Of a stretch of 64,000 nucleotides of DNA, positions 33,749 to 43,749 are shown in pieces. The notes under the pieces were generated by a model. It worked only from the letters and a program-made list of their open reading frames with translations. It did no database searches and was not told the DNA's origin. The DNA comes from WLMZ01 sp043753895. Lineage in GTDB: Bacteria; Actinomycetota; Acidimicrobiia; Acidimicrobiales; Ilumatobacteraceae. The stretch covers positions 62,001-126,000 of the forward strand of contig JAYUWK010000052.1 in assembly GCA_043753895.1 (NCBI GenBank), read 5' to 3'. A program made the translations under genes and the position numbers. The stretch's first letter is position 1. Every line of letters starts with the position of its first letter.

Positions 33749-36208
33749 TTGACGGTTCACACCGAGCCCGAAGAGTTCACTGAACTGGTGCTCTCCGAGA
33801 AGGACATCTCCCCGACCCAATCCGTCCCACGCGAGCCGGTCACACCGGTTCCGTCTCCCGCTTCTCGCTCACCGCACGTGCAGATTCCCGAGCCACTCAG
33901 CTACCGGCTCAAGAATGCAGTGCTCGGCCCGCCGCTGCATTCCGAGCAACTCATGCACGAGCGACTCGGCAAGCCCACCGCGCTTGCGGTGTTCGCGTCG
34001 GACAACCTGTCCTCGTGCGCATATGCCACGGAGGAAATCCTGCGCGTGCTCGTGCCCTACATCGGTCTGGCCGCATTCACCCTCGTCACGCCCGTGACCA
34101 TTGCGCTGCTCGTGGTGTTGGGGTTCCTCATTCTCTCGTACCGTCAGACCATCAAGGCCTATCCATCGGCGGGCGGCGCGTACATTGTGACCCGCGACAA
34201 TTTCGGCCTGATGCCTGCGCAGGTTGCCGGCGTGGCACTGCTCACCGACTACGTGCTCACGGTTGCCGTCTCAGTGGCAGCCGGCAGCGACGCACTCGCT
34301 TCGGCGATCACACCCATCGCCCCGTTCAAACACTGGGTCGCAATCGGCTTCGTCGTTCTCATTGCCTATGGCAACCTGCGTGGCACCAAGGAATCGGGCA
34401 AGCTCTTCGCTGCGCCGACGTACTTCTTCATCGTGAACATGATGGTGCTATTGACGGTGGGCGGCTACAAGCTGATCTTCTCGTCGCTCCCCCAAGGACC
34501 CACCAACATCAAGGGTATGGAGGACATGGGGTCGCACACGGGCAGCGGCTTGCTGATGGGCGCCACGGTCTTCATCGTGCTGAAGGCATTTGGCTCGGGA
34601 GGCGCTGCTGTGACGGGTGTGGAGGCCATCTCCAACGGCGTGCCCGCCTTCCGCGAACCGGCGTGGAAGAACGCTCGAAGCACGCTCGTCATCATGGGCA
34701 CTCTCTTGGGGATCATGTTCCTCGGGCTGTCGATCTTGGCCGCACACACCCACGCCATGCCTTATCAAGGCGGCACACCCACCGTCATTTCACAGGTGGG
34801 CGACTTCGTCTACGGCCGTAGTGGCGTCGGCCGCGCGCTCTTCTATCTGCTGCAGACGGGCACGATGCTGATCCTCGTGCTCGCAGCGAATACCAGCTTC
34901 GCCGACTTCCCCCGACTGGCCTCGTTCCACGCGGGCGACAATTTCATGCCGCGGCAGTTCATGATTCGCGGCCATCGGCTGGTGTTCTCGAATGGCATCA
35001 TCTTCTTGGCGAGCGCCGCGATCGTCACACTGCTCGCCACAGGCGGCGAGGTGAGCCGGCTCATCCCGCTCTATGCGATCGGGGTGTTCACCAGCTTCAC
35101 GCTGTCGCAGGCAGGCATGGCCAAGCATCACATCCGCCTCAAGGAGCACGGTTGGAGATCAGGACTGGTCATCAATGGCATCGGCGCCATGCTCTCGCTC
35201 ATCGTGCTCGCAATCGTCACCACGGTGAAGTTCAAAGAGGGTGCCTGGGTCATCTTGGTCCTCGTACCCATCATGGTGTTCGGCCTGGTGCGGCTCAATA
35301 AGGCCTATGTTACCGAAGATCTCGAGCTGCAAGAAGATGCCAAGACCGCGGCCGAGACACCTGCCCTACGACGACACGAGGTCGTGGTGCTCGTCGACCA
35401 GCTCGATGTTGCCACGGCACGGGCCATGCAATACGCAAAGACGCTCTTCCCCGACGAACTACGCGCCGTTCACTTCGATCTCGATCCGTGGAAGACCGAC
35501 ATCCTCACCGAGGCGTGGCAGAAGCTGGGCTTCAACCGCTTCCCGCTCGACATCATCGAATGTCCCGACCGACGCGTGCCACGCGCAGCGCTGGAGTTTG
35601 CAGCGTCTCTCACCAGGGACAACCAGACCGAGGTAAGCGTGCTCATCCCCCGCCGCGAGTACACCAAAGTATGGCATCGCCTGCTGCACGACCGCTCGTC
35701 GAACTCGATCACTCAGGCACTGTCCGCGTTGCCACACTGCAACGTGACGGTCGTGCCTTATCACCTCGGCAGCTGGGTCTCCAGCGCAGCCGAGGCCGAC
35801 CTGGTACTCGCGGACGCCGGTAAGGCAGCCACGAATGGTCATGGTAAGGAGCCGTCGAAGAAGCATCGGCCCGCCCCCGCGTTCGATGCCACCGAGCTGC
35901 CGACCAACCGGATCAAGATCAGCGACGTCGAGCTCCGTCAACCCACGATGGTGGCTGGTCGCATCACCGCTATTCGCGTGCAGCCGTGGGGAAACGCTCC
36001 GACCCTCGAATGCACACTCACCGACGAGACTGCCAGCATCACTGTTGCGTTCCTCGGACGGCGCTCGCTCGGTGGCGTACGTACCGGAACCATCATGTCG
36101 GTTGCGGGCGTGGCCAGCCAGCAGCACGGTGCCCGCACGATCGTGAATCCCACCTATGAGCTCATCAGCGTTCCGGTGATGCCCGAGTCCCCGAGCGAAC
36201 ACCACTAG
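33749..36208 (+). CDS. KimA-like potassium transporter fused to USP-like and OB-fold domains
   Basis: 819 residues. Residues about 60-515 form an APC-superfamily transporter of the KimA type (SDNLSSCAYATEEIL, AISNGVPAFREPAWKNA, FPRLASFHAGDNFMPRQF), known in Bacillus as a high-affinity potassium importer. Residues about 530-690 resemble the cytoplasmic USP-like domain of KimA. The last 80 residues (GRITAIRVQPWGNAP, ITVAFLGRRSLGG, GVRTGTIMSVAGV) look like an OB-fold domain, which in mycobacteria is a separate protein near a similar transporter. The start is TTG 33749 without a clear ribosome site. Substrate is inferred; amino acid transport is not excluded. Confidence 0.82.
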   Translation: MTVHTEPEEFTELVLSEKDISPTQSVPREPVTPVPSPASRSPHVQIPEPLSYRLKNAVLGPPLHSEQLMHERLGKPTALAVFASDNLSSCAYATEEILRVLVPYIGLAAFTLVTPVTIALLVVLGFLILSYRQTIKAYPSAGGAYIVTRDNFGLMPAQVAGVALLTDYVLTVAVSVAAGSDALASAITPIAPFKHWVAIGFVVLIAYGNLRGTKESGKLFAAPTYFFIVNMMVLLTVGGYKLIFSSLPQGPTNIKGMEDMGSHTGSGLLMGATVFIVLKAFGSGGAAVTGVEAISNGVPAFREPAWKNARSTLVIMGTLLGIMFLGLSILAAHTHAMPYQGGTPTVISQVGDFVYGRSGVGRALFYLLQTGTMLILVLAANTSFADFPRLASFHAGDNFMPRQFMIRGHRLVFSNGIIFLASAAIVTLLATGGEVSRLIPLYAIGVFTSFTLSQAGMAKHHIRLKEHGWRSGLVINGIGAMLSLIVLAIVTTVKFKEGAWVILVLVPIMVFGLVRLNKAYVTEDLELQEDAKTAAETPALRRHEVVVLVDQLDVATARAMQYAKTLFPDELRAVHFDLDPWKTDILTEAWQKLGFNRFPLDIIECPDRRVPRAALEFAASLTRDNQTEVSVLIPRREYTKVWHRLLHDRSSNSITQALSALPHCNVTVVPYHLGSWVSSAAEADLVLADAGKAATNGHGKEPSKKHRPAPAFDATELPTNRIKISDVELRQPTMVAGRITAIRVQPWGNAPTLECTLTDETASITVAFLGRRSLGGVRTGTIMSVAGVASQQHGARTIVNPTYELISVPVMPESPSEHH

Positions 36209-37583
36209 AGCTCCGCTCCAGCAACGTCAACATCGTGTGAAGGTCCACGAGCTCTGTTTCCTCGAGCTCGCGAGCGAGCTGTGCGGCACTATTTCCAAGT
36301 GCGGGCGACGCGAGGGCGATGAACTTCGCGCTCAGTTCTTCGGCACTCATCGGGTCGTCATTGTCGCCCGGCGCCAGCAAGCGGGTTGCCTCGATGGTGT
36401 CCCCACGTCGGGTTCGTAGCGCCACCCTCGTCGCGTAGTGGTGTGGGTAGAGCGCATCGAATTCCGGACCGTGGTGCACCCTTACCTTGGCGGCCTGAGA
36501 CAGACGCTGCGGATCGGTCAGGGCCTCGTCGCTGATCTCGACATGACCTGCCGCCCCCTCGCAGACGATCGCCGACAGCACGAACGGGAAGCTGTACTGA
36601 CCGTGCTCGAGTGTGAGTGGCCGCTGATCGTGAAGGAACAGCGCGTGTCGATGTGTGTAGACATCGATCGAAACGATGTCGTCACCGGTGAGGGCATTCT
36701 CGACGATCATGTCCCGCAGGGCCCGCGCAGCCGTGTGCGTGTAGCGGCACGCTGCGTACGGTTTGCAGTACGTGTTTGCGGTCTCGAAGACCGAGCCGAG
36801 GCTCGCAACGAACGGATCGTCCATCGCTCCAGGCCGATGAAACGGTGTTGGCGGCAGGATCGCCACGATGTCGGCATCAGCTGTTGCGCGCCCGCCCATG
36901 AAACCCACAGCGGCGAGCTCGGCCGCGAAGCACGCCGTCGCAGCCGACCAACCGATGCTCTCCTTCACCATCGGCAACTGGAACGTCGACATCGGCGCGT
37001 GCGCCCAGGCAATGGCGATGGAACGACCGATCTCTTCGACATCGCCACCGCGCAGCTTGGTGACCGCCGCTGCCGCACCGAGCGTTGCCGCTGTGCCCGT
37101 GCAGTGATAGTCAGCACCTTCGTGGCTCGGCCAGAGAAGATGCGCTGCACGGAGCGCTATCTCGTAGCCGACGACCTGCGCGGCGAGGAGCTCTGCGGTG
37201 CCGTCGCCCGAACCGGCTTCCAAGTCGGCGGCTGCGGTGAGCAGCGACGAGATGATCACGGATCCGGGATGGATGGCCCCACCCAGATAGTGCCCGTCGT
37301 CGAAGTCGAGCGCGCTCGCCGAGACGGCGGTCGCGAAGGCCGCGAGAGGGAGTGACGACGTGCCGGCCGAACCGATGATCCGCGAGCGACCGCCATGGGC
37401 CGAGGCTGCCTGTACAGCGAGCTGAGCCGCGCGAGTGCCTGCCCCACCCAAGATCGTTCCGATGGTGTCACGCAGAGCAACCTGCGCACGTCGGCGAACG
37501 TCGCCGGGAATCACGTCCCACGTAAGCCCCGCAGCGAACACACCGAGGCGCTCTAGAGGATCGCCACCAGCGGCAGTGAGCAT
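36165..37583 (-). CDS. MmgE/PrpD family protein
   Basis: 472-residue protein of the MmgE/PrpD family (2-methylcitrate dehydratase and relatives such as cis-aconitate decarboxylase). Family blocks include LRDTIGTILGGAGT, the His/Asp-rich SALDFDDGHYLGGAIHPGS, YKPYAACR-like TYCKPYAACRYTH, and QYSFPFVLSA. No prpB or prpC is nearby, so methylcitrate cycling is not supported. It follows an FAD amine oxidase gene by two bases, which suggests one operon. Its 3' end overlaps the transporter gene by 44 bases in antiparallel fashion. Confidence 0.87.
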   Translation of the reverse strand: MLTAAGGDPLERLGVFAAGLTWDVIPGDVRRRAQVALRDTIGTILGGAGTRAAQLAVQAASAHGGRSRIIGSAGTSSLPLAAFATAVSASALDFDDGHYLGGAIHPGSVIISSLLTAAADLEAGSGDGTAELLAAQVVGYEIALRAAHLLWPSHEGADYHCTGTAATLGAAAAVTKLRGGDVEEIGRSIAIAWAHAPMSTFQLPMVKESIGWSAATACFAAELAAVGFMGGRATADADIVAILPPTPFHRPGAMDDPFVASLGSVFETANTYCKPYAACRYTHTAARALRDMIVENALTGDDIVSIDVYTHRHALFLHDQRPLTLEHGQYSFPFVLSAIVCEGAAGHVEISDEALTDPQRLSQAAKVRVHHGPEFDALYPHHYATRVALRTRRGDTIEATRLLAPGDNDDPMSAEELSAKFIALASPALGNSAAQLARELEETELVDLHTMLTLLERSSSGVRSGTRASPER

Positions 37584-37585
37584 GA

Positions 37586-38740
37586 TCAGTGGCCCGTGAG
37601 CCCGCTGATGCCGGCGAGCCGACCGCGCGAGAGGTGCTCGGCTTCGAGACCTCGTTCGCGGAGCTCGGCGGGAATCTCGCCATCTCGGATGAGCGCGGCA
37701 CCCACCCGCGCGAGCGCGGGAGAGATCTGGATGCCGTAACCGCCTTGGCCCACGAACCAGAAGAATCCATTGGCATGATCATCGAAGCCGACGACGGGCG
37801 AACGGTCACCGACGAAGCTGCGCAGGCCCGCCCACGACGAACGAACGTGGCGGACATCGAGGGTGGTTGCCTCGTTGATGTACTCGATCGCCTGCGCAAT
37901 GTCGATCTCTTCCGCACGCGCATCGCAGGGCACCGATGGCGTCTCGTCGGCTGGCGAGCACAGATATTGCTCGCCCTCGGGCTTGACGTAGAACGTACCG
38001 CGAACGTCGGCCACCAGCGGAAGAGCGCTCACACTGTTCGCTGCGTGCTCGGGAGCAGACACCATGAACACGGTTCTCCGCAGCGGATGAATGCCAACGG
38101 GTTCGACGCCCGCAACCAGCGCGAGCTCGTCGCACCATGCTCCAGCGGCATTGACCACGATAGGCGCCTCGATGACCTCCCCCGAACGAAGAGTGGCGTG
38201 CCAGGCACTGTTCACGTAGTCGAGCTGGGCCACGGGCGACGACGTGGATATCTCGCCGCCGCGGTTGCGAAGTCCTGCGGCGAAGCCCGCGTGCACTGCG
38301 GCCACATCGATCTCGCTGGCACCTGGTTCGAGCATCGCCAGCTCGAGCCATTCCTGGCGAACCACCGGCGAATACGCGGCAGCTTCGGCAGGTGACAGAA
38401 GACTTACACCGGGAACGAACTCGATCACCTCGTCTCGCATCGAGCGCAGTTCCTCAGCGGTTCCATGCGGCCCGATCCACAACAGCGGCATCGGCGAGAG
38501 CAATGGTCGAACGAACTCCTCTGGTGGATTCTCCATGAACGCGCGGCTCGCCGTGGTGAGCAATCGGATGACGCGGCCGCCGTAGCTCTCGAGGAACGTC
38601 GCCGCCGAACGACCTGTGGTGTGGAACGCGAGCGTGCTCTCCATCTCGACCAGACCCACAAAGCGGTCGGCAGCGAGTTCGTAGCCGATCGATACCCCGG
38701 CAATACCCCCACCGATCACGAGCACGTCGTAGCGCTTCAC
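37586..38740 (-). CDS. FAD-dependent oxidoreductase (DAO family)
   Basis: 384-residue flavoprotein of the D-amino-acid/sarcosine oxidase superfamily. The FAD-binding GxGxxG is VLVIGGGIAGVSIGYEL at residues 5-21; the Glu for ribose is in LVEMES; the later VNAAGAWCDELA and GQGGYGIQISPALA blocks complete the dinucleotide fold. The GTG at 38740 is well supported by AGGAGT six bases upstream. The substrate is probably a small amine or imino acid; I cannot be more precise. Operon with MmgE/PrpD. Confidence 0.88.
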   Translation of the reverse strand: MKRYDVLVIGGGIAGVSIGYELAADRFVGLVEMESTLAFHTTGRSAATFLESYGGRVIRLLTTASRAFMENPPEEFVRPLLSPMPLLWIGPHGTAEELRSMRDEVIEFVPGVSLLSPAEAAAYSPVVRQEWLELAMLEPGASEIDVAAVHAGFAAGLRNRGGEISTSSPVAQLDYVNSAWHATLRSGEVIEAPIVVNAAGAWCDELALVAGVEPVGIHPLRRTVFMVSAPEHAANSVSALPLVADVRGTFYVKPEGEQYLCSPADETPSVPCDARAEEIDIAQAIEYINEATTLDVRHVRSSWAGLRSFVGDRSPVVGFDDHANGFFWFVGQGGYGIQISPALARVGAALIRDGEIPAELRERGLEAEHLSRGRLAGISGLTGH

Positions 38741-38856
38741 AGTTACTCCTCGGGACGACCCTTCGCTCTCGAACAGCCAAGAGCGTGACCGAATTGTAGA
38801 GCAGCGAGCGCACGGCGGACCGTTCGCACACCATGGCTTCTCTGAGAGTATGCACC

Positions 38857-39933
38857 GTGACCACTCCCCAGCTTCCTGTGCACACCCATGCCCCGCATGC
38901 CCTCTCACCGCGCACCATTGCGGTCACTGCGGGCCGGCCAACCGGGGTCGGCGCACCACTCAATCAACCCATCGTGCTTGCCTCGAACTTTCGTGCGAGC
39001 GGCGACTACTCGCGCGACCAGGGCACCGAGACATGGACTGCACTCGAGACGGTCATCGGTGAACTCGAGGGCGGACGGGCCGTGGCCTTCTCGAGTGGGA
39101 TGGCCGCGGCTGCGGCAGCCATCTACGCGTTGTCCCCCAAACTGGTCGTCGTGCCCTCGGTGAGCTACATGGGCGTCCGCGCCCTGCTCAGCGAGTACGA
39201 GATGCAGGGTCATCTGCAGTTGCGGCCAGTCGACGTCACCGACACGCGTGCCGTCGCTGACGCAGCACAGGGTGCCGATGTGTTGTGGGTCGAGACCCCT
39301 ACCAACCCGACGCTCGATGTCGCCGATCTCGAAGCCATCGGCCATATCGCCGCATCCACCGGAGCGCGCTTGGTGGTGGACTCGACGTTCGCAACGCCGT
39401 TGCTGCAGCGACCACTCGAACACGGCGCGGCCATTGTCATTCACAGCGGCACCAAGTTCATCGGTGGTCACAGCGATCTGCTCATCGGCCTGTGTGTTAC
39501 TGGCGACGACGACCTCCTCGGACGGCTCCGCAAGGCGCGTACATTTCAGGGAGCGACGCCGGGCGCGCTCGAGGCGTTTCTCGCCCTGCGCGGCCTGCGC
39601 ACCATGCCGTTGCGACTCGAGGCATCACAGCACAACGCAGCGCTGCTCGTCGCCCATCTACGCGCACACCCAGCCATCGAAGACGTCCGTTATCCAGGCC
39701 TGGGGGCGATGGTCTCGTTCGTGGTGCGCGGCGGCGCGGCAGCAGCAGACGCAGTCTGCGACCGGGTGCAGATCATCGTCCCGGCAACAAGTTTGGGCGG
39801 GGTCGAAACCACGATCGAACGCCGCCAGAAGTACCCCGGAGACGCCCACGTGCATCCAGGGCTGCTGCGCATGAGCGTGGGTATCGAAGACGTGGCCGAC
39901 CTCTGGGCCGACCTCGCCGCAGCGCTCGCCTGA
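38857..39933 (+). CDS. Cys/Met metabolism PLP enzyme (cystathionine gamma-synthase/lyase family)
   Basis: About 358 residues, fold-type I PLP enzyme of the trans-sulfuration family. PLP Lys is in IHSGTKFIGGHSD; VAFSSGMAAAAAA and VWVETPTNPT-like LWVETPTNPTLDV hold the phosphate and ring contacts; a C-terminal TSLGGVETTIERR is diagnostic. It could be a synthase or lyase. GTG 38857 gives the MTTPQLPVHTH start; ATG 38833 would add eight residues. It is shorter than typical members (about 380-400), with fewer residues in the C-terminal domain. It is convergent with hrpA, 9 bases apart. Confidence 0.87.
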   Translation: MTTPQLPVHTHAPHALSPRTIAVTAGRPTGVGAPLNQPIVLASNFRASGDYSRDQGTETWTALETVIGELEGGRAVAFSSGMAAAAAAIYALSPKLVVVPSVSYMGVRALLSEYEMQGHLQLRPVDVTDTRAVADAAQGADVLWVETPTNPTLDVADLEAIGHIAASTGARLVVDSTFATPLLQRPLEHGAAIVIHSGTKFIGGHSDLLIGLCVTGDDDLLGRLRKARTFQGATPGALEAFLALRGLRTMPLRLEASQHNAALLVAHLRAHPAIEDVRYPGLGAMVSFVVRGGAAAADAVCDRVQIIVPATSLGGVETTIERRQKYPGDAHVHPGLLRMSVGIEDVADLWADLAAALA

Positions 39934-39942
39934 GTCGGCGCG

Positions 39943-42900
39943 CTACAGCATCCGCTCCAGGCGCGTGAGCTCGCGGGTGATGCGCTGCGGACTCACCGGT
40001 TGTGCGGTGCCCAACACCTGCGCGAACAGACTGATGCGCAGTTCTTCGAGCATCCACCCCAACTCGATGACGTCACTCGTCATCTGGCTCGGCTCGAGTC
40101 GGCCGAGTAGGTTGGTATAGCGCCGTTCCAACTGCAACGCGATGACCATCCGGTCGCTGTCCCTGGCGACATCTCCGGGCAATTTATCGAGGCGATGCCT
40201 GGCACCACGCAGGTAACGCAACACATCGTCGAGGCGTGCCGTACCTGTTGCGGTGACGAATCCCGGGCGCACCAATCGGCCGACCTGAGCGCGCACGTCG
40301 GCGAGTGCTGGTGTCAGATTCGCGGCGACCAAACGTGTTGCGACTGCCTCCAATTGTGCCGCGACAACGTAGATCTCGCCGACCCGTCCCAACGCTGCGG
40401 TCGCCGTGTTCGCAAGAATCGATCGCGCCGTCTGCTGCACGCTACGGAAGCCGGCTTCGTCCCAGATAGCTGAACCGTGATCGGCGATCACGCGATCAGC
40501 TGCAGCGATGATGCAGTCATCGACCAGATTGCCCAGCGTCGCCGACGGGTCGCGGCCGATGGCCAACAACGCGTCATTGCTGATGTCGCGTCCGATCGAC
40601 TTGCGCGAAATCGGAACCGTCAACAACAGCAGCCGTCGAATGCCCGAGCGCATCACCCGCGCTTGAATCTGAGGGTTGGTGAACACCCGCAGCGACACGC
40701 TGTCGCCATCGTCGACGAGCGCCGGATACCCGCGCACGAGATGGCCCTCTCGCGAGTTCTCGATCATCGGGGTCAGCGTGCCGATATCCCAGTCGACGAT
40801 GTCGCTGCGTTCCATGCCGGGCGCTGTTGCAGCGATTGCAATGCGCGCCCGACCACTGAGTCGCTTGCGGAGCGCGTCGAGGTCTTTACCGAGAGCGAGA
40901 CACTGGCCATCGTCGGCCTCGATGGAGAAGGTGATGCGCAGATGTGCAGGCACGCGGGAGATGTCGAACGCCAACGAGTCCACCCGCTCGTCCGCAATTT
41001 CGCTGATCGCATCGGCGAGTGCGTCGCAGATCGCGGCGTCGCTTGCTGTCAGGCGGCGGTTGGCTCGTCGGGCGCTCTCGGCTACCGGCACCAGACTCCG
41101 CCGGATCGACTTCGGTAGCGTCCACACCAGCGCGGTCACCAGGTCGTCGCGGAACCCGGGTACCTGCCAATCGAATCCGTCGCTGCGCACGCGGTTCAGT
41201 ACGCCGAGCGGGACGTGCACGGTGACGCCGTCGCGATCGTCACCCGGGTCGAACCGATAGGTGACCGGCATCACCACATCGTCTTGATGCCAAGCGACGG
41301 GAAACTCGCGCGCTCCGATCGGTGCTCCATCGCCGTCGCTGAACGCGTTGATGTCGAGATTCGTCGCGGTGAGGTCGAGCAGTGTCGGGCTGGTGCAGCG
41401 CTCGTTCTTCCACCATCGATCGAAGAGGCGCCCCGAGACCACCTCGGCCCCCACGCGCGCATCGTAGAAGCCGAACAACACTGCATCGTCCACGAGATCG
41501 ACGCGTCGAGCGCGATCGCCCAACGCGCGCACCTGTTCGAGGAACTCCCGGTTCTGTGCGGCGAATGCGTGAGGGGTAACCCAGTCGCCCTCCATCAACG
41601 CGTGACGAATGAACAACTCGCGAGCAACCCTGGCATCGACGCGGTCATAGCCAACGCGCCTTCCGGTCACGATGGGAAGACCGTACAGAGTGGCCTTCTC
41701 GACGGTGACGGCACGCGCTCCGCGTGAGTCCCACGTCGGGTCGCCGTAGGAGCGCTTGACGAGGTGGCCGCCGAGTTGCTCGGCCCACGCCGGTTGCACG
41801 CTGGCACCGATACGGCCCCACAGCCGATTGGTCTCCACCAACTCGGCGACCATCAGCCACTGTGGTGGCTTCTTGGCGAGTACCGAGCCGGGGACGACTG
41901 CGAACTTCGAACCATGCGCGCCTTTGAACTCGCGGCGTTCTCCGTCACGCGTGCCGAGGTGCGACAACAGTCCGGCGAGCAGTGACTGATGCACCCGGTC
42001 GGGATGGCCGCGTTCCGTGCCGGGGCGCACCCCCAACGATCCGGTGATCTGGCGCAGCTGGCTGAACAGGTCCTGCCACTCGCGCACACGCAGGTAGTTC
42101 AGGTACTCATTTCGGCAGAGCTTGCGGAACTGACTCGTCGACAATGCCCGCTGCTTTTCGCGCAGGTATTCCCACAGCGCGACGATGCCCAGGAAGTCGG
42201 ACCCCTCGACCACGAAGCGGGCATGCGCCTCGTCGGCCGCCTGACGTCCCGCAAGAGGACGTTCGCGCGGATCCTGAATCGACAGCGCCGACGCGATCAC
42301 CATGACCTCACGGACACAGCCGTGGCGATCGGCCTCGAGAACCATTCGCGCAAATCGCGGGTCGAGCGGCAAGCGCGCCAGTCGGCGCCCGAGCGGCGTG
42401 AGCCGGCGTTGATCGTTCGGCTGTCCAGGTGTGAGCGCCCCCAACTCCTCGAGCAGGGCCACGCCGTCGCGCACAGCTCGACCGTCGGGTGAATCGAGGA
42501 ATGGAAATGTATCGACATCGCCGAGTCCGAGCGCCGTCATCTGCAGGATCACCGACGCCAAATTCGTGCGCAAGATCTCGGGTTCGGTGAACTCTGGTCG
42601 CGAGTCGAACTCGTCCTCCGCGTACAGCCGGACGCAGATACCAGCGGCCACACGGCCACATCGACCGGCACGCTGGTTCGCCGAAGCCTGCGAGATCGCT
42701 TCGATGGGCAGCCGCTGCACCTTGAGACGATGGCTGTAGCGCGACATCCGCACGGCACCTGCATCGATCACGTAGCGCACGCCTGGCACGGTGAGCGATG
42801 TCTCGGCAACGTTGGTCGACAGGATTACGCGCAGGCCGGTGTGGGGTTGGAAGATGCGGTGCTGCTCGGGCGCCGACAGTCGCGCATACAGCGGGAGCAC

Positions 42901-43749
42901 CTCGGTGTTGGGCCATTCGAGGCGACGCAGCGCGTCGGCGGTGTCGTGAATTTCGCGTTCGCCGCTGAGGAACACCAGTACGTCGCCGGGTCCCTCGTGG
43001 CGGAGTTCGTCGACGGCATCGCACACGGCCTGCACCTGATCGCGATCGTCGTCGAGCTCTGCGTTCGCTGACGCCCCGAAGGGTCGGTAACGCAGCTCCA
43101 CCGGAAAGGTACGTCCGGTGACTTCGATGACGGGTGCGTCACCGAAGTGCTCGGAAAAACGCGCCGTGTCGATCGTGGCCGACGTGACGATCAACTTCAG
43201 GTCGGGGCGGCGCGGCAGCAACTGCTTCACGTAGCCGAGGAGGAAGTCGACGTTCAGGCTCCGTTCGTGTGCCTCGTCGATAATCAATGTGTCGTAACGC
43301 GACAGCATCCGGTCGTGTTGGATCTCAGCGAGCAGTATGCCGTCGGTCATCACCTTGACCAATGTCGCGTCACTGACGCGATCGGTGAAGCGCACGGTGT
43401 AGCCAACCAGTGCGCCCAGCTCGGTGCCCAGTTCCTCTGCAACGCGCTCGGCAATGGTGCGCGCCGCAACCCGACGGGGCTGGGTATGACCGATGAGACC
43501 GGCGATACCACGTCCCAGTTCCAGACAGAGCTTGGGTAGTTGCGTGCTCTTGCCCGACCCGGTCTCGCCGGCGACGATGACCACTTGGTGATCGCGGATC
43601 GCGGCGAGCAGATCGTCGCGTCGAGCACTGATAGGTAAAGACGGTGGGTACTCGATAGCTGGCACGCTGGTGCGGCGACTGTCGAGCAGCGCCTGCTTTC
43701 GTGCCGCGTTCCCCGCGGCGCCCCGGGGGTGATCCGGGACCTCGTTCAA
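39943..43749 (-). CDS. hrpA: ATP-dependent RNA helicase HrpA
   Basis: 1268-residue DEAH-box helicase. Walker A GETGSGKSTQLPK, the DEAH motif IIDEAHERSL, SATIDTARF and the motif-VI-like RAGRCGRVAAG are present, followed by the HA2/OB region and the long HrpA-specific C-terminal domain. In Escherichia coli HrpA rescues stalled ribosomes. I place the start at TTG 43749, whose last two bases overlap the ppk2 stop (TTGA), giving coupled translation; GTG 43665 is an alternative. The frame extends further upstream, but only antisense-like within ppk2. Confidence 0.92.
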   Translation of the reverse strand: MNEVPDHPRGAAGNAARKQALLDSRRTSVPAIEYPPSLPISARRDDLLAAIRDHQVVIVAGETGSGKSTQLPKLCLELGRGIAGLIGHTQPRRVAARTIAERVAEELGTELGALVGYTVRFTDRVSDATLVKVMTDGILLAEIQHDRMLSRYDTLIIDEAHERSLNVDFLLGYVKQLLPRRPDLKLIVTSATIDTARFSEHFGDAPVIEVTGRTFPVELRYRPFGASANAELDDDRDQVQAVCDAVDELRHEGPGDVLVFLSGEREIHDTADALRRLEWPNTEVLPLYARLSAPEQHRIFQPHTGLRVILSTNVAETSLTVPGVRYVIDAGAVRMSRYSHRLKVQRLPIEAISQASANQRAGRCGRVAAGICVRLYAEDEFDSRPEFTEPEILRTNLASVILQMTALGLGDVDTFPFLDSPDGRAVRDGVALLEELGALTPGQPNDQRRLTPLGRRLARLPLDPRFARMVLEADRHGCVREVMVIASALSIQDPRERPLAGRQAADEAHARFVVEGSDFLGIVALWEYLREKQRALSTSQFRKLCRNEYLNYLRVREWQDLFSQLRQITGSLGVRPGTERGHPDRVHQSLLAGLLSHLGTRDGERREFKGAHGSKFAVVPGSVLAKKPPQWLMVAELVETNRLWGRIGASVQPAWAEQLGGHLVKRSYGDPTWDSRGARAVTVEKATLYGLPIVTGRRVGYDRVDARVARELFIRHALMEGDWVTPHAFAAQNREFLEQVRALGDRARRVDLVDDAVLFGFYDARVGAEVVSGRLFDRWWKNERCTSPTLLDLTATNLDINAFSDGDGAPIGAREFPVAWHQDDVVMPVTYRFDPGDDRDGVTVHVPLGVLNRVRSDGFDWQVPGFRDDLVTALVWTLPKSIRRSLVPVAESARRANRRLTASDAAICDALADAISEIADERVDSLAFDISRVPAHLRITFSIEADDGQCLALGKDLDALRKRLSGRARIAIAATAPGMERSDIVDWDIGTLTPMIENSREGHLVRGYPALVDDGDSVSLRVFTNPQIQARVMRSGIRRLLLLTVPISRKSIGRDISNDALLAIGRDPSATLGNLVDDCIIAAADRVIADHGSAIWDEAGFRSVQQTARSILANTATAALGRVGEIYVVAAQLEAVATRLVAANLTPALADVRAQVGRLVRPGFVTATGTARLDDVLRYLRGARHRLDKLPGDVARDSDRMVIALQLERRYTNLLGRLEPSQMTSDVIELGWMLEELRISLFAQVLGTAQPVSPQRITRELTRLERML

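Noticed and set aside
36165..38740. Methylcitrate cycle operon
   Set aside because: Only a PrpD-family gene with an FAD oxidase is present; prpB and prpC are missing.
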